DNA from: Raphanus sativus | Lineage: Eukaryota; Streptophyta; Magnoliopsida; Brassicales; Brassicaceae | DNA: 64,000 nt | Assembly: GCF_000801105.2 (NCBI RefSeq) | Contig: NC_079519.1 | Span: 36,121,288 to 36,185,287, forward strand | Direction: 5' to 3' | In this document: positions 36,901-49,813 of the stretch, piece after piece | How positions within the stretch are numbered: the first letter of the stretch is position 1 | Layout of the letters: every line of letters starts with the position of its first letter | The notes under the pieces: generated by a model | Told to the model about the DNA's origin: nothing | The model's input: only the letters and a program-made list of their open reading frames with translations | Database searches by the model: none | Position numbers and translations under genes: made by a program

Positions 36901-37935
36901 ACTTTTATTGTAAGATGTTTAAGCCTACTGTTTAAAAAAATAATCTAATATACCTGAATGTAAATAAATTTGTGTTAAAAATTTGGTATTTGTCAGCATA
37001 ATAATTTTGGGTTTATGATAAAAAGAAAAATTGGGTTTAATCTTATGAGATAAAATGCATAGAATTAATTAAAGAAAAATGTATTAGACTCAGCAAAGTT
37101 TTGATTTTTATTTTCTGGAATTTTTAAATGTTATCATCTCTGAGTAAATGACCTTTCGTTTAATGGTAGAGTCTTTCTGCGTCCATCTTCAAGCCCCATC
37201 ACCTCCTAAAAGGGCAACGCTTTTTTGTCCTATTCGCTTTGCTAGTTGCTTACACACTTTCATACAAAGATAAAATAGTTCCTCTCTAATGTGACCAGAA
37301 AATTTACCGTAAACACCAATAGGTAATATTTTTATTCTTATTGATAATATGATATCCATTTACATAGTTTTTTTTTTCTTTCAACAATCCATTAACATAG
37401 TTGCACAAGAGATAAAATTGATATCATTTTACAGAAGTAATCAGTTTTTGTGAGAGTAATTAGTTATAATCAAAGTAATGAACCTAAGACCACCATCAAC
37501 GGGTATAATGCCAAAAACCGGTTACAAAAGTGGCCAAATAAAAACCGATTGTGGTGGATTTTTTGTATTGTTTGTGGATTTTACTGGTGCATTTTTTTAT
37601 TTTTATTTTTAATCAGCCAAAAAAAAGAAAAAAAAAAGAATTTTAAGAAACCTTTAGTGGATTTGAGGGTTAATGATGCTCTAGCGAAAACTCAGCTCAC
37701 GTATAAAAGCAAGTTTGGACTTTAGTTTGAGATTCCTAAATTATGAAAACTATATATTAAGAGAGACCTATACTTTTTTTTTGCATGAATTAATTGCAAA
37801 CTGTACTCCACAATTATTAATAGATTTTACGACCATGACGGTGAACTTATTAATACCACTATATATATATTCCTACATATATATGTGTGTGAGGAATTAA
37901 AAGGTAAAAAAACAAAGGCAATCAGCATGCACATT
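36901..37935. other. Intergenic spacer
   Basis: AT-rich. No gene recognised. A tRNA-like phrase near 37160 was considered and rejected. Confidence 0.5.
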
Positions 37936-38625
37936 AGGCCTGGGCACGGATCGGATATTCGGGTTTTTGAAGGTATTTGTGATTTGCTTCGAATGTTACG
38001 GATATCTGATTTTTCGATTTGCTTTGCTTCGGAAAAATACGGATATTCGGAAAAACGGATATCCGGAAAATAAATAGATATTTGCGGATATTCGCGGATA
38101 CTTACGGATCTCTCATTTGTTTTGATTAATACAAATAATCTTAAAAATTTGATACAAATTTGTTTTGTAAAATATATTTTTTGCATGATATAAAAGATAA
38201 AAATTAAAAAAAGCAATGAATCTTCATATTTTGTAAATTTTTAAACTTAGTTAAAATTATAATAACACAAAACTTAAAAAAAAATTATAATTATCGTAAA
38301 TATTTTCTCTTCCTTTTATGTAATACTTTTATATAAGTAATAATATGAATAGAATCTATCAAATAATATATTAGAATAATAATTATATAATTTTATACAT
38401 TTAAAACTTTAAGTATAATCAAAATATACATGTATTTATATATTGACGGATCGGATCGGATATTCGCTTCCCAAAATTTTAATATTTGTGATTTGCTTCG
38501 ATTTTGACGGATATTGAATTTTAGTATTTGCTTTGCTTCGAAAGCTTACGGATATTCGGAATTTTCGAATCGAATAGCAACGGATAACGAATCGAATCAA
38601 ATTTAACGGATAAAATGCCCAGCCC
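37936..38625. mobile_element. hAT-like non-autonomous element, 690 bp
   Basis: The ends are AGGCCTGGGCA (left) and, as reverse complement of the right end, GGGCTGGGCA, giving short imperfect terminal inverted repeats. They are flanked by an 8-bp near-identical duplication (TGCACATT at 37928-37935, TGCACATG at 38626-38633), the hAT signature. Both ends carry direct GGATCGGATATTCG and GATTTGCTTCGA phrases; the middle is AT-rich. No transposase. Confidence 0.72.
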
Positions 38626-38969
38626 TGCACATGATCAAGCTTAATTTTTTTTAAGTTAAAAAAATTAGTTATATAAATCTGTTTTAAGTGAGGCTTCGAT
38701 GAGTTACTTCGTGAGTATTGTAGTTAGCATAATGTATTTACTATATATTAAAATCGATCTCCATCGCTCTCGGATAGATTTGTGATTAGGTATTCAAGTA
38801 TTTGCTAATATCATATATATAGTTAATAGTATGCACATATGTGCTGCGTGCATATATATAAAAGAGATGCTAATCACTTGTCCCTCTCGGCCTCTCCTAT
38901 TGGTGAAGGAGACAGAGAAGAAGAGTATTTTTCTTATAAATAATCCTCTACCTCAAGCTACTATTTACC

Positions 38970-41364
38970 ATGGCTATGGTTCCGGTAACGCCACTACCTC
39001 CTCCAGCTGGCTTACATATTCTTCGTCGGAGCCCTACTACGACGGCGGCTTTGAGATCTCCGGCAATGGTTGCCGCCGCTATGAGCCAGCATTTTCTCGG
39101 GTTCTCTACTTATAGTAGATGCTTTGTATTTAAATCCTTAAGCCTAACGAGGGATCCGGAGGTTTTGAGCCGTAGGCGGCGAGTAAGCACGGTGGTGTCT
39201 TCGACGGGAAACTTGACGGCTCCGTCGTCGTGGGAATCTTGGAAGCCAGATAAGAAGGCGGTGGCGACGCCTCTATTGTTGAGTGATGTCATCTGGCCTG
39301 CAGCTGGTATGTGGATTACTTAAGAAAAATATAAATGCTAATGACTAACTAATTAAGATCATCGTTTGTTTTGTCAAATGATGTTGGGTTATAGGTTTCA
39401 CTAATGCGTTTTGTTTCTAGATCAGAAGAACTAAAAACAGGCGATTAGGGTATAAAAGTTGAGAACAAACGAAATTAATTAGTTAACTAATTAGGAGTAG
39501 AGAAAAGGTACACATAAAAAGCATATAAATTATAAAATTAATGAATAATATTATCTCCTGACCTGACCAGAAGATGAGGAGAGATTTAAATAATTGGAGA
39601 GAGGTGTGTCTCTTCCTGCAGCCAAATGGTCGTTTATGACCTGTCTTTAGAGCGTGACCCCATTTTCTCGAATTTACCTTGAAATTAGGGTATGGTTTTT
39701 CATGATAATGAAGAAATAAGCGTGAGCTAGAAATTTAGATAAATTTAATTGGTTAGGGAAATAGCTTCTTTGTAAAAGACAGAAATATAATAGTAGTATT
39801 TTGAGATAAATATATCCAAAGATTATTTGATTGTTAAAGTATATACTTGAATAGTAAAATAAATATGTGTATAAATAGTCAAGCTAATGTTTATGTCCTG
39901 CTTTTTAATTAAAACCTTATGCTGATACATAGGTCCTATTATTCAAAGGTTATAGCTGACTTCGTCCAACAAATATGAAATAGTAGTGTCAGCTAATATT
40001 ATATTACTTACCTCTGGTTTGAACTTAGTCTGACTCCAGCGGAATCCAATTAAAGAGTCAGATAGATTCAACTAATTAAGTCTCAACTAGACATATACTC
40101 CCATTTACTAGGAAAATCACCAATTTGGTTGATGAAAAATACAACAAATTGTTAGTTGGTATTAATTAATCTTGTATGTGAATAGGAGCGTTTGCGGCAA
40201 TGGCAATATTGGGAAAAATGGATCAAATGATATCTTCAAAGGGGATTTCAATGTCAGTTGCACCACTTGGTGCCGTATCCGCCATTCTTTTCACCACTCC
40301 TTCTGCTCCTGCTGCTCGGGTAATCCATAAACCCCTTTTACACATATACGTATAGGTAGCAATATAATCATAACAAGCGGTTGAACACAAACGCTTCTTT
40401 TTTGCCAAAATGCAAACACCAGAATAAGCTTTTAACTAGGGTTCGAATGGTGTCTAAACAACACAATAGTGAGGAATCGCTATAGTGGAAAGTAGAACGT
40501 AGTTCTATAATATCCACAAACTTGGTTTAAATAAAAGTCCTCAAGTTTTGTTCTTATGCTTCTACTTTTCTAAGACATAAAAACTAAAGAGATCCACTAT
40601 TTTGTTTCTGACTATTGAAGATAACAAGTTCCACCTAATATTTACTTTCATGTGTCAAGTCACAACCTAGGTGTGCCATCACATCATGCTAAAATTGGAG
40701 AGGTGGCATTACATCATTTTAAAATAGCAACTTTGAATGCTAGTAGTAGTTATGTCTTTCTATTACATTATTACTTAACTAATTATTAGTTGATGGTAAT
40801 GTCTTGTTTACTTTATATTTTTCAGAAATACAACATGTTTTTGGCTCAAATAGGCTGTGCTGCGATTGGAGTGGTAGCGTTCTCCGTCTTTGGGCCAGGC
40901 TGGCTCGCCCGGAGCGTAGCTCTCGCCGCTTCCATAGCTTTTATGGCCATTGCTCGAGCCAACCATCCTCCTGGTAAATTATATTGTCTCGATTATTTAT
41001 ATAAATGATTTCAAAATTTTTAAGTTTTAATAGAGCGGTTAATTAAGTTATGTTCTAATTCATCTGACAAATAACTAAACAAAAATTACAGCGGCGAGCT
41101 TACCATTAATGTTCATAGATGGAGCGAAGTTCCATCACTTGAATTTTTGGTACGCATTGTTCCCAGGTGCAGCTGCTTGTATCATTCTCTGCCTTCTCGT
41201 AAGCTTCCTAACTCTTTATTTTCTCTAAATTAACCGTGAAAAGTATACATATATACATTATACTTAGTGTTTAGTGATAATATTTTTCTGCTAACTTGAT
41301 CCAATTTCTTACTTTTTTGCAGCAATCGATCGTATGTTACATGAAGGATAATCTAAAATTTTGA
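38970..41364 (+). CDS. NITR2;1: HPP-family plastid membrane protein, probable nitrite transporter (NITR2)
   Basis: Five exons (38970-39306, 40186-40319, 40826-40973, 41092-41198, 41323-41364) join in frame to 255 aa. The first 70 or so residues are rich in serine, arginine and proline with few acidic residues, as in a chloroplast transit peptide. The HPP domain follows, with four hydrophobic segments: LLLSDVIWPAAGAFAAMA, SVAPLGAVSAILFTTPSAPA, AQIGCAAIGVVAFSVFGPGW and SLPLMFIDGAKFHHLNF (with the H-P-P triplet as ANHPPAAS). Family knowledge: the Arabidopsis homologues At5g62720 and At3g47980 were reported as chloroplast-envelope nitrite transporters. Position between the LRR kinase and the DUF1645 gene matches the At5g62720 location. 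All introns have GT-AG ends. Confidence 0.88.
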
Positions 41365-42716
41365 TTAATTATTAAGCTACATATACGATCAAAAATGACA
41401 AATATAATAGTTATAATAATGTACAAAGATACACACATTGGTGGGAATCTTGTGAAGTATTTGATTCATGTACACTTGATTTGAATGTATGTAAATGACT
41501 ATATATAATACGTTCGTTCAGCATATGTAATTCTCTGTTTCTCTTTCCTTTCGCATGCTATCAGTTCTTTTTCTTGTTTCTAAGATAATTAACATTTCAC
41601 ATAATACTATTTGGTTCATGAACATTATAGAAACAAATGTACTTTGTTCAACCATTTAGTAAAATTAATTTGGATACAGACATACGCTAGGAACTTGAGA
41701 GGAATATTATTTCAGTCCCGCTGAGAGTGCTAGTAGATATACATAGGCGGGAGGTTATGTTTATTTGACACTACATGTAGGAGGTTTAAACTGATCATTA
41801 ATGCTTCGGGAAGGAAGATGGAGGATACGGTGGGCAGACAAAGAAGTGAGGCACCGTACAAACCGGACATAATCTTGGATGTGTTGGTCCTGGGCGCCGC
41901 CATTGATGATAGTTCTCGAAGTTATTATATTAATAATTGTGGATGAATATTGGTTGTCAAAGTAGAGCTTGGAGAGTTACAATGGTTAACCTTAACCAAA
42001 TTGATAGAATGTCGAGGAACTGAAGGAGATTTATTCCCTTGATCTATCGCCTCTTTTTTTTGGTCGGCCATTAATTCACTCTTTGTTCATTACTATACAT
42101 GGAATCAACGGAGGATAAATTGAGAACTATAATCCTAAGCATACTTCTCTAACCTAAGTTTACATACGTCATTTCAGTGACATCATATAAACATTTGAAT
42201 AATCAAATGTTACGTAAAGAAAAATAATTGAACAGACAAGTTTGTTTCATCACCTCGTGATTAAACGTGACATCGAAGAAGATAAGTATTTACACTTTTT
42301 TCATTCAGGTTATACTTTTCTAAATACTAATATATCACTTGAATTAAAATCGAAGACTTATCATTTGGCCATTAAATTTAAGCATTCCTGGTTTAGTGGT
42401 CATTACGCTCCTTGTTAGATCAATAACCTTTTTTTAATTTAATTAAAAAAAAGCCCATTAAACTTCTCTCTAAAAATCTAATTTCTATTTTTTTTTGGTT
42501 ATTCCCTAAAAAGCCCTTAAACTTTAGAAGATATTTTGGCTCTAATGTAATCATACGAATTTGTTTTTTTTTTCTCTTCTCCGTGAATAATTAAAAAATA
42601 CAAATATTTTTCCCGTATATATATATTCGAGCGTATGCGTACCATCTTTCTCTCTGACGTTTTCAGACAAAACTTTCTTGACGTTTTCAGACAAAACTGT
42701 CCAACATCTGTCGGAA
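41365..42716. other. Intergenic spacer with 24-bp tandem repeat
   Basis: No gene. Just upstream of the DUF1645 start, GACGTTTTCAGACAAAACT occurs twice at 42656 and 42680 (period 24 bp), probably in its leader. A second in-frame ATG at 42678 lies inside the repeat. Confidence 0.6.
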
Positions 42717-43388
42717 ATGCAGACTAGCCGGTTACTTTCGTATTCCCCCAACTCTCCTAGTTTCGACAGCTTTTCCTCCGCCTTAGACATCGCCGCAATT
42801 GCAGCCCGAGTCGTCGAGGAACTCAGAGATCAAGACCAACAATTCAACTTCCACGGTGGCGACGACGATGATAATTTTGAGTTCGACTGTCCCAGCCGCA
42901 CGTCTTTCCACCCCGTCGCTAGCGCCGACGAGATTTTCTACGACGGTAAGATCCGTCCGTCGAATCCCTACGGTGGTGGAGCTGAAAATGCTCTGGTGTC
43001 TCCGCCTAAGAGTAGTACTCTCCCACGACGTCGTAGACCGGCGCTTAGGAAACTAATGAGCGAGGAGCGAGATACGACGTCGGATTCTTCCTCGGAGGCG
43101 GAGGAGGATCTCAACGGCGTGCCGCCGGAGACTTACTGCCTGTGGACACCAAAAGGCGGTGACGAGAAAAGCAGCAGCGTAGGACTCTCGAAACGGTGGA
43201 AGCTTCGGAGTCTTCTCTACGCGAGAAGCAGCAGCGAAGGGAACGGTGAAGAGGAAGAGCCGTCGTCCAAGGTAGTCGGAGAGGTAAGCGAGGAGACGAA
43301 ACGGCGGACGTTTGTGCCGTTTAATAAGGATATGATGGGAATATTGAAAAATGTTAATGGGCTTAGTCGTCATTTACGGCCTTTTTAA
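42717..43388 (+). CDS. DUF1645 family protein (At5g62770-like)
   Basis: Single exon, 223 aa when started at MQTSRLLSYSPNSPSFDSF, the conserved opening of this plant family. An ATG 39 bp upstream in the same frame would add 13 residues encoded by a leader repeat, so I prefer the downstream start. Conserved blocks: ARVVEELRDQ near residue 38, EFDCPSR near 57, a central basic-acidic stretch, YCLWTPKG near 143 and SKRWKLRSLLYARSSSEG near 160, which is the DUF1645 core (W-x-L-R-D/S-L-L). It ends FVPFNKDMMGILKNVNGLS. The family is annotated as membrane-associated kinase regulator-like by analogy only; its biochemical role is not established. No signal peptide or membrane segment is visible; it is probably nuclear or cytosolic. 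A CTTT microsatellite (about 43459-43480) follows in the 3' region. Confidence 0.85.
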   Translation: MQTSRLLSYSPNSPSFDSFSSALDIAAIAARVVEELRDQDQQFNFHGGDDDDNFEFDCPSRTSFHPVASADEIFYDGKIRPSNPYGGGAENALVSPPKSSTLPRRRRPALRKLMSEERDTTSDSSSEAEEDLNGVPPETYCLWTPKGGDEKSSSVGLSKRWKLRSLLYARSSSEGNGEEEEPSSKVVGEVSEETKRRTFVPFNKDMMGILKNVNGLSRHLRPF

Positions 43389-45374
43389 AAGGTGACAGTG
43401 GCTCTTTCTTGAAAGAGACAGCAATCGAAGACGCGGACTTTAAGTGGGCTTCGGTTTCTTTTTCTTTCTTTCTTTCTTTCTGGACTTTTTATTTTTATTT
43501 TCTCTCAAAACCTTTTCTTTTGGTTGCTGAGATAATCTTGAGTGTTAGGCGAGAAAGTGCATGTTTTTGAATAGTTTTTTATATTATAAACCTCCATGTG
43601 TCGGTTTGGATTAGATGTAAAGTTTTGGTGGTATGTATGATTGTTGTTATGGAGACTATTTTATACATTCTATTCGGAAATTTTGTTTTTATATATAAAA
43701 CCTTAAGTTCAAAAGTCAATTTTGAGAAATTCTGATTTTTAAAATAACACTTCCTACTAAACATAGCTTAAATCCAAAACACAAATAGATCAGTCTTTTG
43801 CACTACCACTAAATCACCATATAGTTGGGCTAAACATCTTTTACCCACCTAATGATATATTATAACAATCCAATTATATTCAGACTACATGCATGTGTTC
43901 AGAACTTGGATAAGTGTTTCATGTTTCTTTAGTTTAGACAGAGAAGAGTGGTGGTCCTTTGACGTGTGAAATAGAATGTACTTTAGATATGGATTTATTA
44001 AATTTTTGATTAGAAAACACTTTAGGTGGATATACTGAATGATTTGGTTTACCTTGAGATCTTGTTTAAGTTTCTATAAAGAGAAATTCGTGTTCACATT
44101 ATTGGTAAGAGTCATCTCAGCCACATACAAAATGTGTATTCAGAAAAGAAGTTGACATTTGGTTTAAACATGTTTGGTGGAATCCACTACTAAACTATTC
44201 ATTCGGGAACTATATAATTTCTTTTGGAACTATAGATTTTCTAAATGTTAAAAATAAACAAACTATATACATTCGGTTCTGGTGTTTTATGTTTACTACA
44301 ATGGTTTTCACATTTTCATTACTGGTAACTCTTTTACCAATAGTAAAAGTTGTCTGTTTAATGAAACATCTAATCAAATACAAATCAATAAGTTCAAATA
44401 TTAAGCTATAAATCATTTTAAATCGATATCTAACTAAAATTAAAATTTGAATTAGATCTATACAAAATCTTATCAATGAAAATGAACTTAATTCATAATG
44501 GATCTAATTTGAGTTTTAATTTGGTTAGATGTTGATTTAAAATGTTTTATAATTTCCAGATCAATAATGGTTTATGGATTTTTAGATTTCAAACTATAAA
44601 GACATGAGAAATTAAATTGTGAGCTATCAATTCGACTATACATAGAATAAATGATAGTTTGAAATTCACCTTATACTATATAATATTTTTCGTGGAGAAA
44701 TAGTTCATCGATCCTTTAAAACTGAAGTAAATTGATAACACAAATGAAAAAGAAATTACATTATGAAAAAATGACTTTCAAATTACGACTAATGAAAACT
44801 CACATGCTTTTATCATATGATTATCCTAGTATATTTCTTTCTGAAACATCGTAGTATACTTGTTAATAATACCTACATAATAAACATCATGATTTCAAAA
44901 TAACAAGCAACGTTTTTGTTGTTTGAAATTAATTTTTCCAAACGTTTTATTAACCTAATGTCAAGATATATTTTATTTATGACTTACAAGTTAAAATTAT
45001 TCCTTCTATTTTATATATTTTAGAAATAATAATTTCAAATTTAATTCCTCACAAGATATTAGTTTGAGACATATTCCCATGTTTCTAAAGTTCGAAATCT
45101 AAAAACCCAAAGACCATGATAGTAATTAGTTTACTATTGATATTAAACTATAAATCATTTCAAATCGACATTTAACTAAAATTAAAATGTGAATTAGATC
45201 TATACAAACATCACCATTTCAAAATAACAAACAACGTTCTTGTTGTTTTGAAATTGTATTTGCCAAATATCTTATTAATCTAATGTCAAGATATGGATTA
45301 CAAGTTAAAATTATTCATAGTGATTTTAGCTTTGGGTTGGGACTAGGTAATATAGTCTTTATTTTACTTTAAGA
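43389..45374. repeat. AT-rich spacer with related inverted and direct repeats
   Basis: No gene. The arms 44401-44460 (TAAATCATTTTAAATCGATA and on to GAATTAGATC) and 44500-44560 (GATCTAATTTGAG and on to TTTAAAATG) are inverted relative to each other with about 40 bp between them, forming a potential hairpin. A copy of the left arm recurs at 45143-45212. Separately, a CAAAATAACAA(G/A)CAACGTT block and the following TCTAATGTCAAGATAT-type block at about 44895-45005 recur at 45215-45315. The second set looks like a duplicated unit with an internal deletion. Confidence 0.55.
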
Positions 45375-46432
45375 CTAGATGATAACCCGCGCCATGCGCG
45401 GGGTAAGCTTTTTAAAATATGTTGTATTGAAATATTACAATTAGAATGCATCTTGTTATCAAGATTTTTTTTACATTTGATTCTGGGTGGACATTCGGAT
45501 ACCATTTGGTTCAGTTTAGTTTGGTTCGGTTCAGTTATATTTCGATTTTTTGTGAGTTCAATCCGGTTCGGATCTGCGGGTTCGGTTTGGATTTGAACTC
45601 AGATAACTCATTTTATTTTTAAAAAAATAAAATTCGTATATACTTTAAATTTCTCAAAATATAAAAATAAAAAAATATTTATAACATATAAATGTGTATA
45701 ATGCAAGCTAAAATACTTAAACTTAACATAAAATTTGGTTAGCTTCAATATTCAGATAAGAAATCAATAGATATTTGAAGTATTGGTATTTTGAATATCA
45801 TTTAACTATTTTAATCATGTACTTTTAACTATTTGTAAATATTTTCAAGTATTTTGGACAACTTAATAACATTTTATATATCTTTAATTTTCTTTTAGAT
45901 ATTAAATTCTAAAAAAATTAATATATTTAAGTATATAAATCTGGTTTCGATATATTCGATATCCAAAATATTTCGTTTCGGATCATGTTCTGTTCTAAAA
46001 AATATCATCTTAATAACATCTTACAATTTTTGGTAATTTATAGACGTTTTAAAAAATTCAAAATATAACATATGTGAAAAATCTATTATTTAAAATATGT
46101 TTAAGTGATTTTTTTATAATATTAATTAAAATAAAATGTAGAGGATACAAATTTTTTTATCAAATATTTTTGATTTGTAATCATTAATTATTATATATAC
46201 GTTAATCATATTAGGTAATTTTGTAGCTTTTATCTAAGGAAGTAAACTTACGTAGCTTTTATTTAAGGAAATAATTGAAGACTATTAATTAATATGATAA
46301 TTAGTTTAATAAAAAGTATAATATATATTTATATGGACCAACATATTTTTTTAAGGATTTCTGAGAATCATCCTAGTGATGACACGTGGCTACAAAACAT
46401 GTTGTAATGTTCCAGGATTAATATATAGGGGA
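45375..46432 (-). mobile_element. Non-autonomous Helitron, 1058 bp
   Basis: On the minus strand it begins TCCCCTATATATTAATCCTG (46432 downwards, T on the plus strand after it) and ends with a perfect 7-bp GC hairpin (CCCGCGC-ATG-GCGCGGG) followed by TTATCATCTAG, with A before it on the plus strand. GCCACGTGTCATCACTAG follows near the 5' end, a phrase common to crucifer Helitrons. A GGTTCGGTT-rich degenerate repeat occupies 45510-45600. No coding sequence. Confidence 0.87.
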
Positions 46433-46909
46433 TGAAACGATCCTGATTAGTTTTCTTAATCCAAATTTATTCTCTGTAATCACTAAAATATAATACTACA
46501 TGTATTTCAAACTATATGATGTTTAGTTTTTTTGCATATCTATCAAAAAGTTAATATTTATTTATATTTCCTTTTCCACAAAATTAAATTAATTAAAGCT
46601 ACTTTAACAAATAAAAAATAGTACTACGAAATATAAATGATTAGAAGTACCAACTAATATTAAAGTTTACACTTAAATCTAAAAACAGCATTTTAATTAA
46701 TTTAAATAAAATAAAATTTTAAAACACTGTTTAAAATGAAACAGACTTAATAATGTTCCATTTTGTTTAATGGGTTTAAAGTTTCAGCTCGACTTGTTTG
46801 GGTCTTTTATACACTAGGTACAACTTAGAATATGTAATCCTTGCCAAAACGGTGTTAAAACAACACATTTAATCACTTCCACTAATCAATATCCTTTCAA
46901 GAATATGTA
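46433..46909. other. DXR 3' flank
   Basis: AT-rich. No gene; the part near 46909 should hold the DXR 3' UTR. Confidence 0.5.
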
Positions 46910-49813
46910 TCATGCAGGAACTGGTCTTGCACCAGAAGGAAGCTGTACATTCGCAGCGTATTCACGCGCCCACAAGTCATAGTGAACAATCTCTTCAAGA
47001 GACGGTGATGTTACCAACTCGGTTCTATGTTTGTCGCATGTTAACTCCACAACCTTGAAGATATCCAAATAGCTTATCCTGCAAACAAAAGAAAGTGTAA
47101 ATAAAAACAATGTAATTCGTTTTCAAGAACACTTGAGATGACGCTTACTTTTCATCAATGAACATCTCAACAGCTTTCTCGTTAGCTGCACTGAGAACTC
47201 CAGTCATAGTACCACCAGCTCGTCCAGCAGCATAAGCGAGATCCATTGATGGGTATTTCACATTGTCTGGTTTCTTGAATGTCAAGGAACCAAGTCTGCC
47301 AAAAAATCACACTATCTTAACCCTCTTTTGGTTTAACAATTTCTAAACCAAGCTTAGGTTAACACTTGATTAAACTGAGGAAATATCTATAAATTGTGGT
47401 CTGCTTACTTGCAAAGGTCAAGTCTTGGCCAAGTTACTTCAGAACAAGGAACCCTATCAGGCCAAGACATGGTGTAGAGAATAGGTAAACGCATGTCAGG
47501 CCATCCTAACTGAGCAAGCACAGATGAATCCTATGGAACAAAACAGTTACAAGTTAATAATTTTTTTCATTTCTGAAAGCATAAGATGAAATTGCAGTAT
47601 TTTCAAAAGCAAGACCTGTGTTTCAATCATGGAGTGAATGATACTTTGAGGATGGATGACAATCTCTATATCGTCATACTCAGCTCCAAACAAATAATGA
47701 GCTTCAATGACCTCAAGACCCTGTTTCAATAACTCACACCTTACACCTTGATCAAAGGTTACTTATTAGTTTGAGAAAGCAAATGATGTTTAACCTTGTT
47801 GAAAAGCGTGGCTGAGTCCACAGTGATTTTCTTTCCCATGTTCCAGTTAGGATGCTTCAATGCATCAGCTACTTTAACCTCCTTGAGCTTCTCAACAGGC
47901 CAATCTCTATACCCAACATCCAGTGTAAATAACTTCAATTACCAAATGAGAATGAAGAAGAACAAAAATCTATCAAAAGAGAACAAACCTAAAAGCTCCA
48001 CCAGATGCAGTCAAGATTATTTTGCGCAGAGCGCCTTCAGGCAAGCCTTGAATACACTAGAGGAACAACATAAAAGAAGAAGAAGAAGAATAAGTTCACT
48101 CATTATCAGTTAAGATAATATGGCGATCAACAAAACCACAATTTTGATACCTGGAATATGGCTGAATGTTCTGAATCTGCTGGAAGAATCTTAACGTTAT
48201 GTTTGTTGGCGAGTGGAAGCACAAAAGGACCGCCTGCTATTAATGTCTCTTTGTTTGCAAGAGCAATGTCTTTTCCTGCTTCAATTGCAGCAACAGTAGG
48301 CTACAAGAAAATAAACAATCATCTTCCAAGATTCATACTCATATGCTCTAATGAAAATACAATAGAGTATATATCTACCTTCAGTCCTGCACAACCTACT
48401 ATTCCGGTGACAACAGTCACAGCGTCTGGGTGGCGAGCAACCTGTTGATGAATATAAGCAAGAACTCCACACACCACAATCAGAACTTTTAAAAAAGAAG
48501 GCACTAACCTCAATCACTCCTTGCTCTCCAGGAATAATCTCAGGTTTGTAGTCCAAATCAGCTAATGCCTCTTTGAGCTCATTGAGTAGTGACTCGTTTC
48601 TAACAGCAACCAATGCTGGTTTAAATCTCTTAACCTGCATTTCAAAAGAGAGTCACCAGAGCTATAAGATTGGTGTTTCTTGAGATCACTTAAGGCAAGA
48701 AAAATTAAGCTAGAATCAATTTTTTTTTTGGTTTGATCTAGTTTACAATATCTTGCTTTATGTTACTACCAATGAAGTGAGAGATATAACTGACTCCAGG
48801 TGGTTTAATGTACCTGATCAGCAAGGAGAGTAACATTGGAACCAGCAGCTAGAGCCACGACTCTAAATTTGTCAGGATTCTCAGCCACAATATCCAATGT
48901 CTGCATATATATATATATATAAAAAAACAAGATTCTGTAAGTTCTAATGATTGAAAACAACTGTCAGTATCATCACTATGAAGCAATATATTGGAAGCAT
49001 GGAAAATATAACAATGCCTGGTCATCTTAAACGCAATCTACTGTCTGTTCCACTGGTCCTATTGAAGAACTGCATAGTTATGCCCTAATCTAACTCATAG
49101 GAACTATAATTATCTGGCGAAGAGCAAGAAAAAAGATTCTGTAAGTTCTTATTCCGTAAGTAGGATTCAACAACAACAAACTCCGTATCTTAAGGACATG
49201 ACAAATATAACAATGCCTAGTTCTCATAAGCATAATCTACTGTGTGGTCCTACTCAATAACTGCAAAAATGCAAAACAATGTCCCTAATCAAACTTAAAA
49301 TAAGATACAAAAGAGCAACAAGGATACAAAACCTGAGTGCCAATGGAACCAGTAGAACCAACGATGGAGATGGGTTTAGGTCCATCCCAAGATTGACGAG
49401 GAGGCTCAGGAACAGCTCTCCCAGGCCATGCTGGAGGAGGTTGCTGCACTGAACACTTGATTCCTTTTCCAAAACCTCTCCCTTGATTCCTCTTCCTCAA
49501 ACTAAACCCACCTGTGACAACTCCCAAAGATGTAAACTTTCATACTCTCAGAACTTAACTAACCCAAAAGTATCAAACTTTCTGAAATTAAATCTCACGA
49601 CTATTGGTTCAAATGCGAAGAATTTACAGAGAATCGAGTCATATTGTCACAAGTTCGAAGATACTTTCATAAGAGCCTAACAATGGAAAGACTGAAGCTT
49701 TTATTTTTTGAATCCAAACCTGGGAGTTTGGGGGTTGGATTGAACCTGGAGGTATCCAAGAAAGAAGAAAGAGATTTGGAATCAGCTGGAGAGAGTGAGT
49801 TAAGCGTCATCAT
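46910..49813 (-). CDS. DXR: 1-deoxy-D-xylulose 5-phosphate reductoisomerase, plastidic
   Basis: Twelve exons join to 473 aa (Arabidopsis DXR: 477 as I recall): 49720-49813, 49333-49511, 48814-48900, 48509-48634, 48379-48441, 48151-48300, 47989-48056, 47795-47906, 47616-47720, 47409-47530, 47149-47295, 46910-47078. Role: NADPH-dependent conversion of DXP to MEP, the second and first committed step of the plastid MEP isoprenoid pathway. A serine-rich transit peptide ([14 protein letters not shown]) precedes the plant-specific PPPAWPGRA motif. The NADPH-binding loop is [21 protein letters not shown] and [11 protein letters not shown] carry metal and substrate residues, and [19 protein letters not shown] and [12 protein letters not shown] are also conserved. 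The 3' end is [16 protein letters not shown]. All introns have GT-AG ends. It is head-to-head with PEX14. No defect seen. Confidence 0.96.

Noticed and set aside
37150..37215. TAATGGTAGAGT and TTCAAGCCCC, resembling Pol III A and B boxes
   Set aside because: Spacing is short and there is no clear SINE body, A-tail or target duplication.
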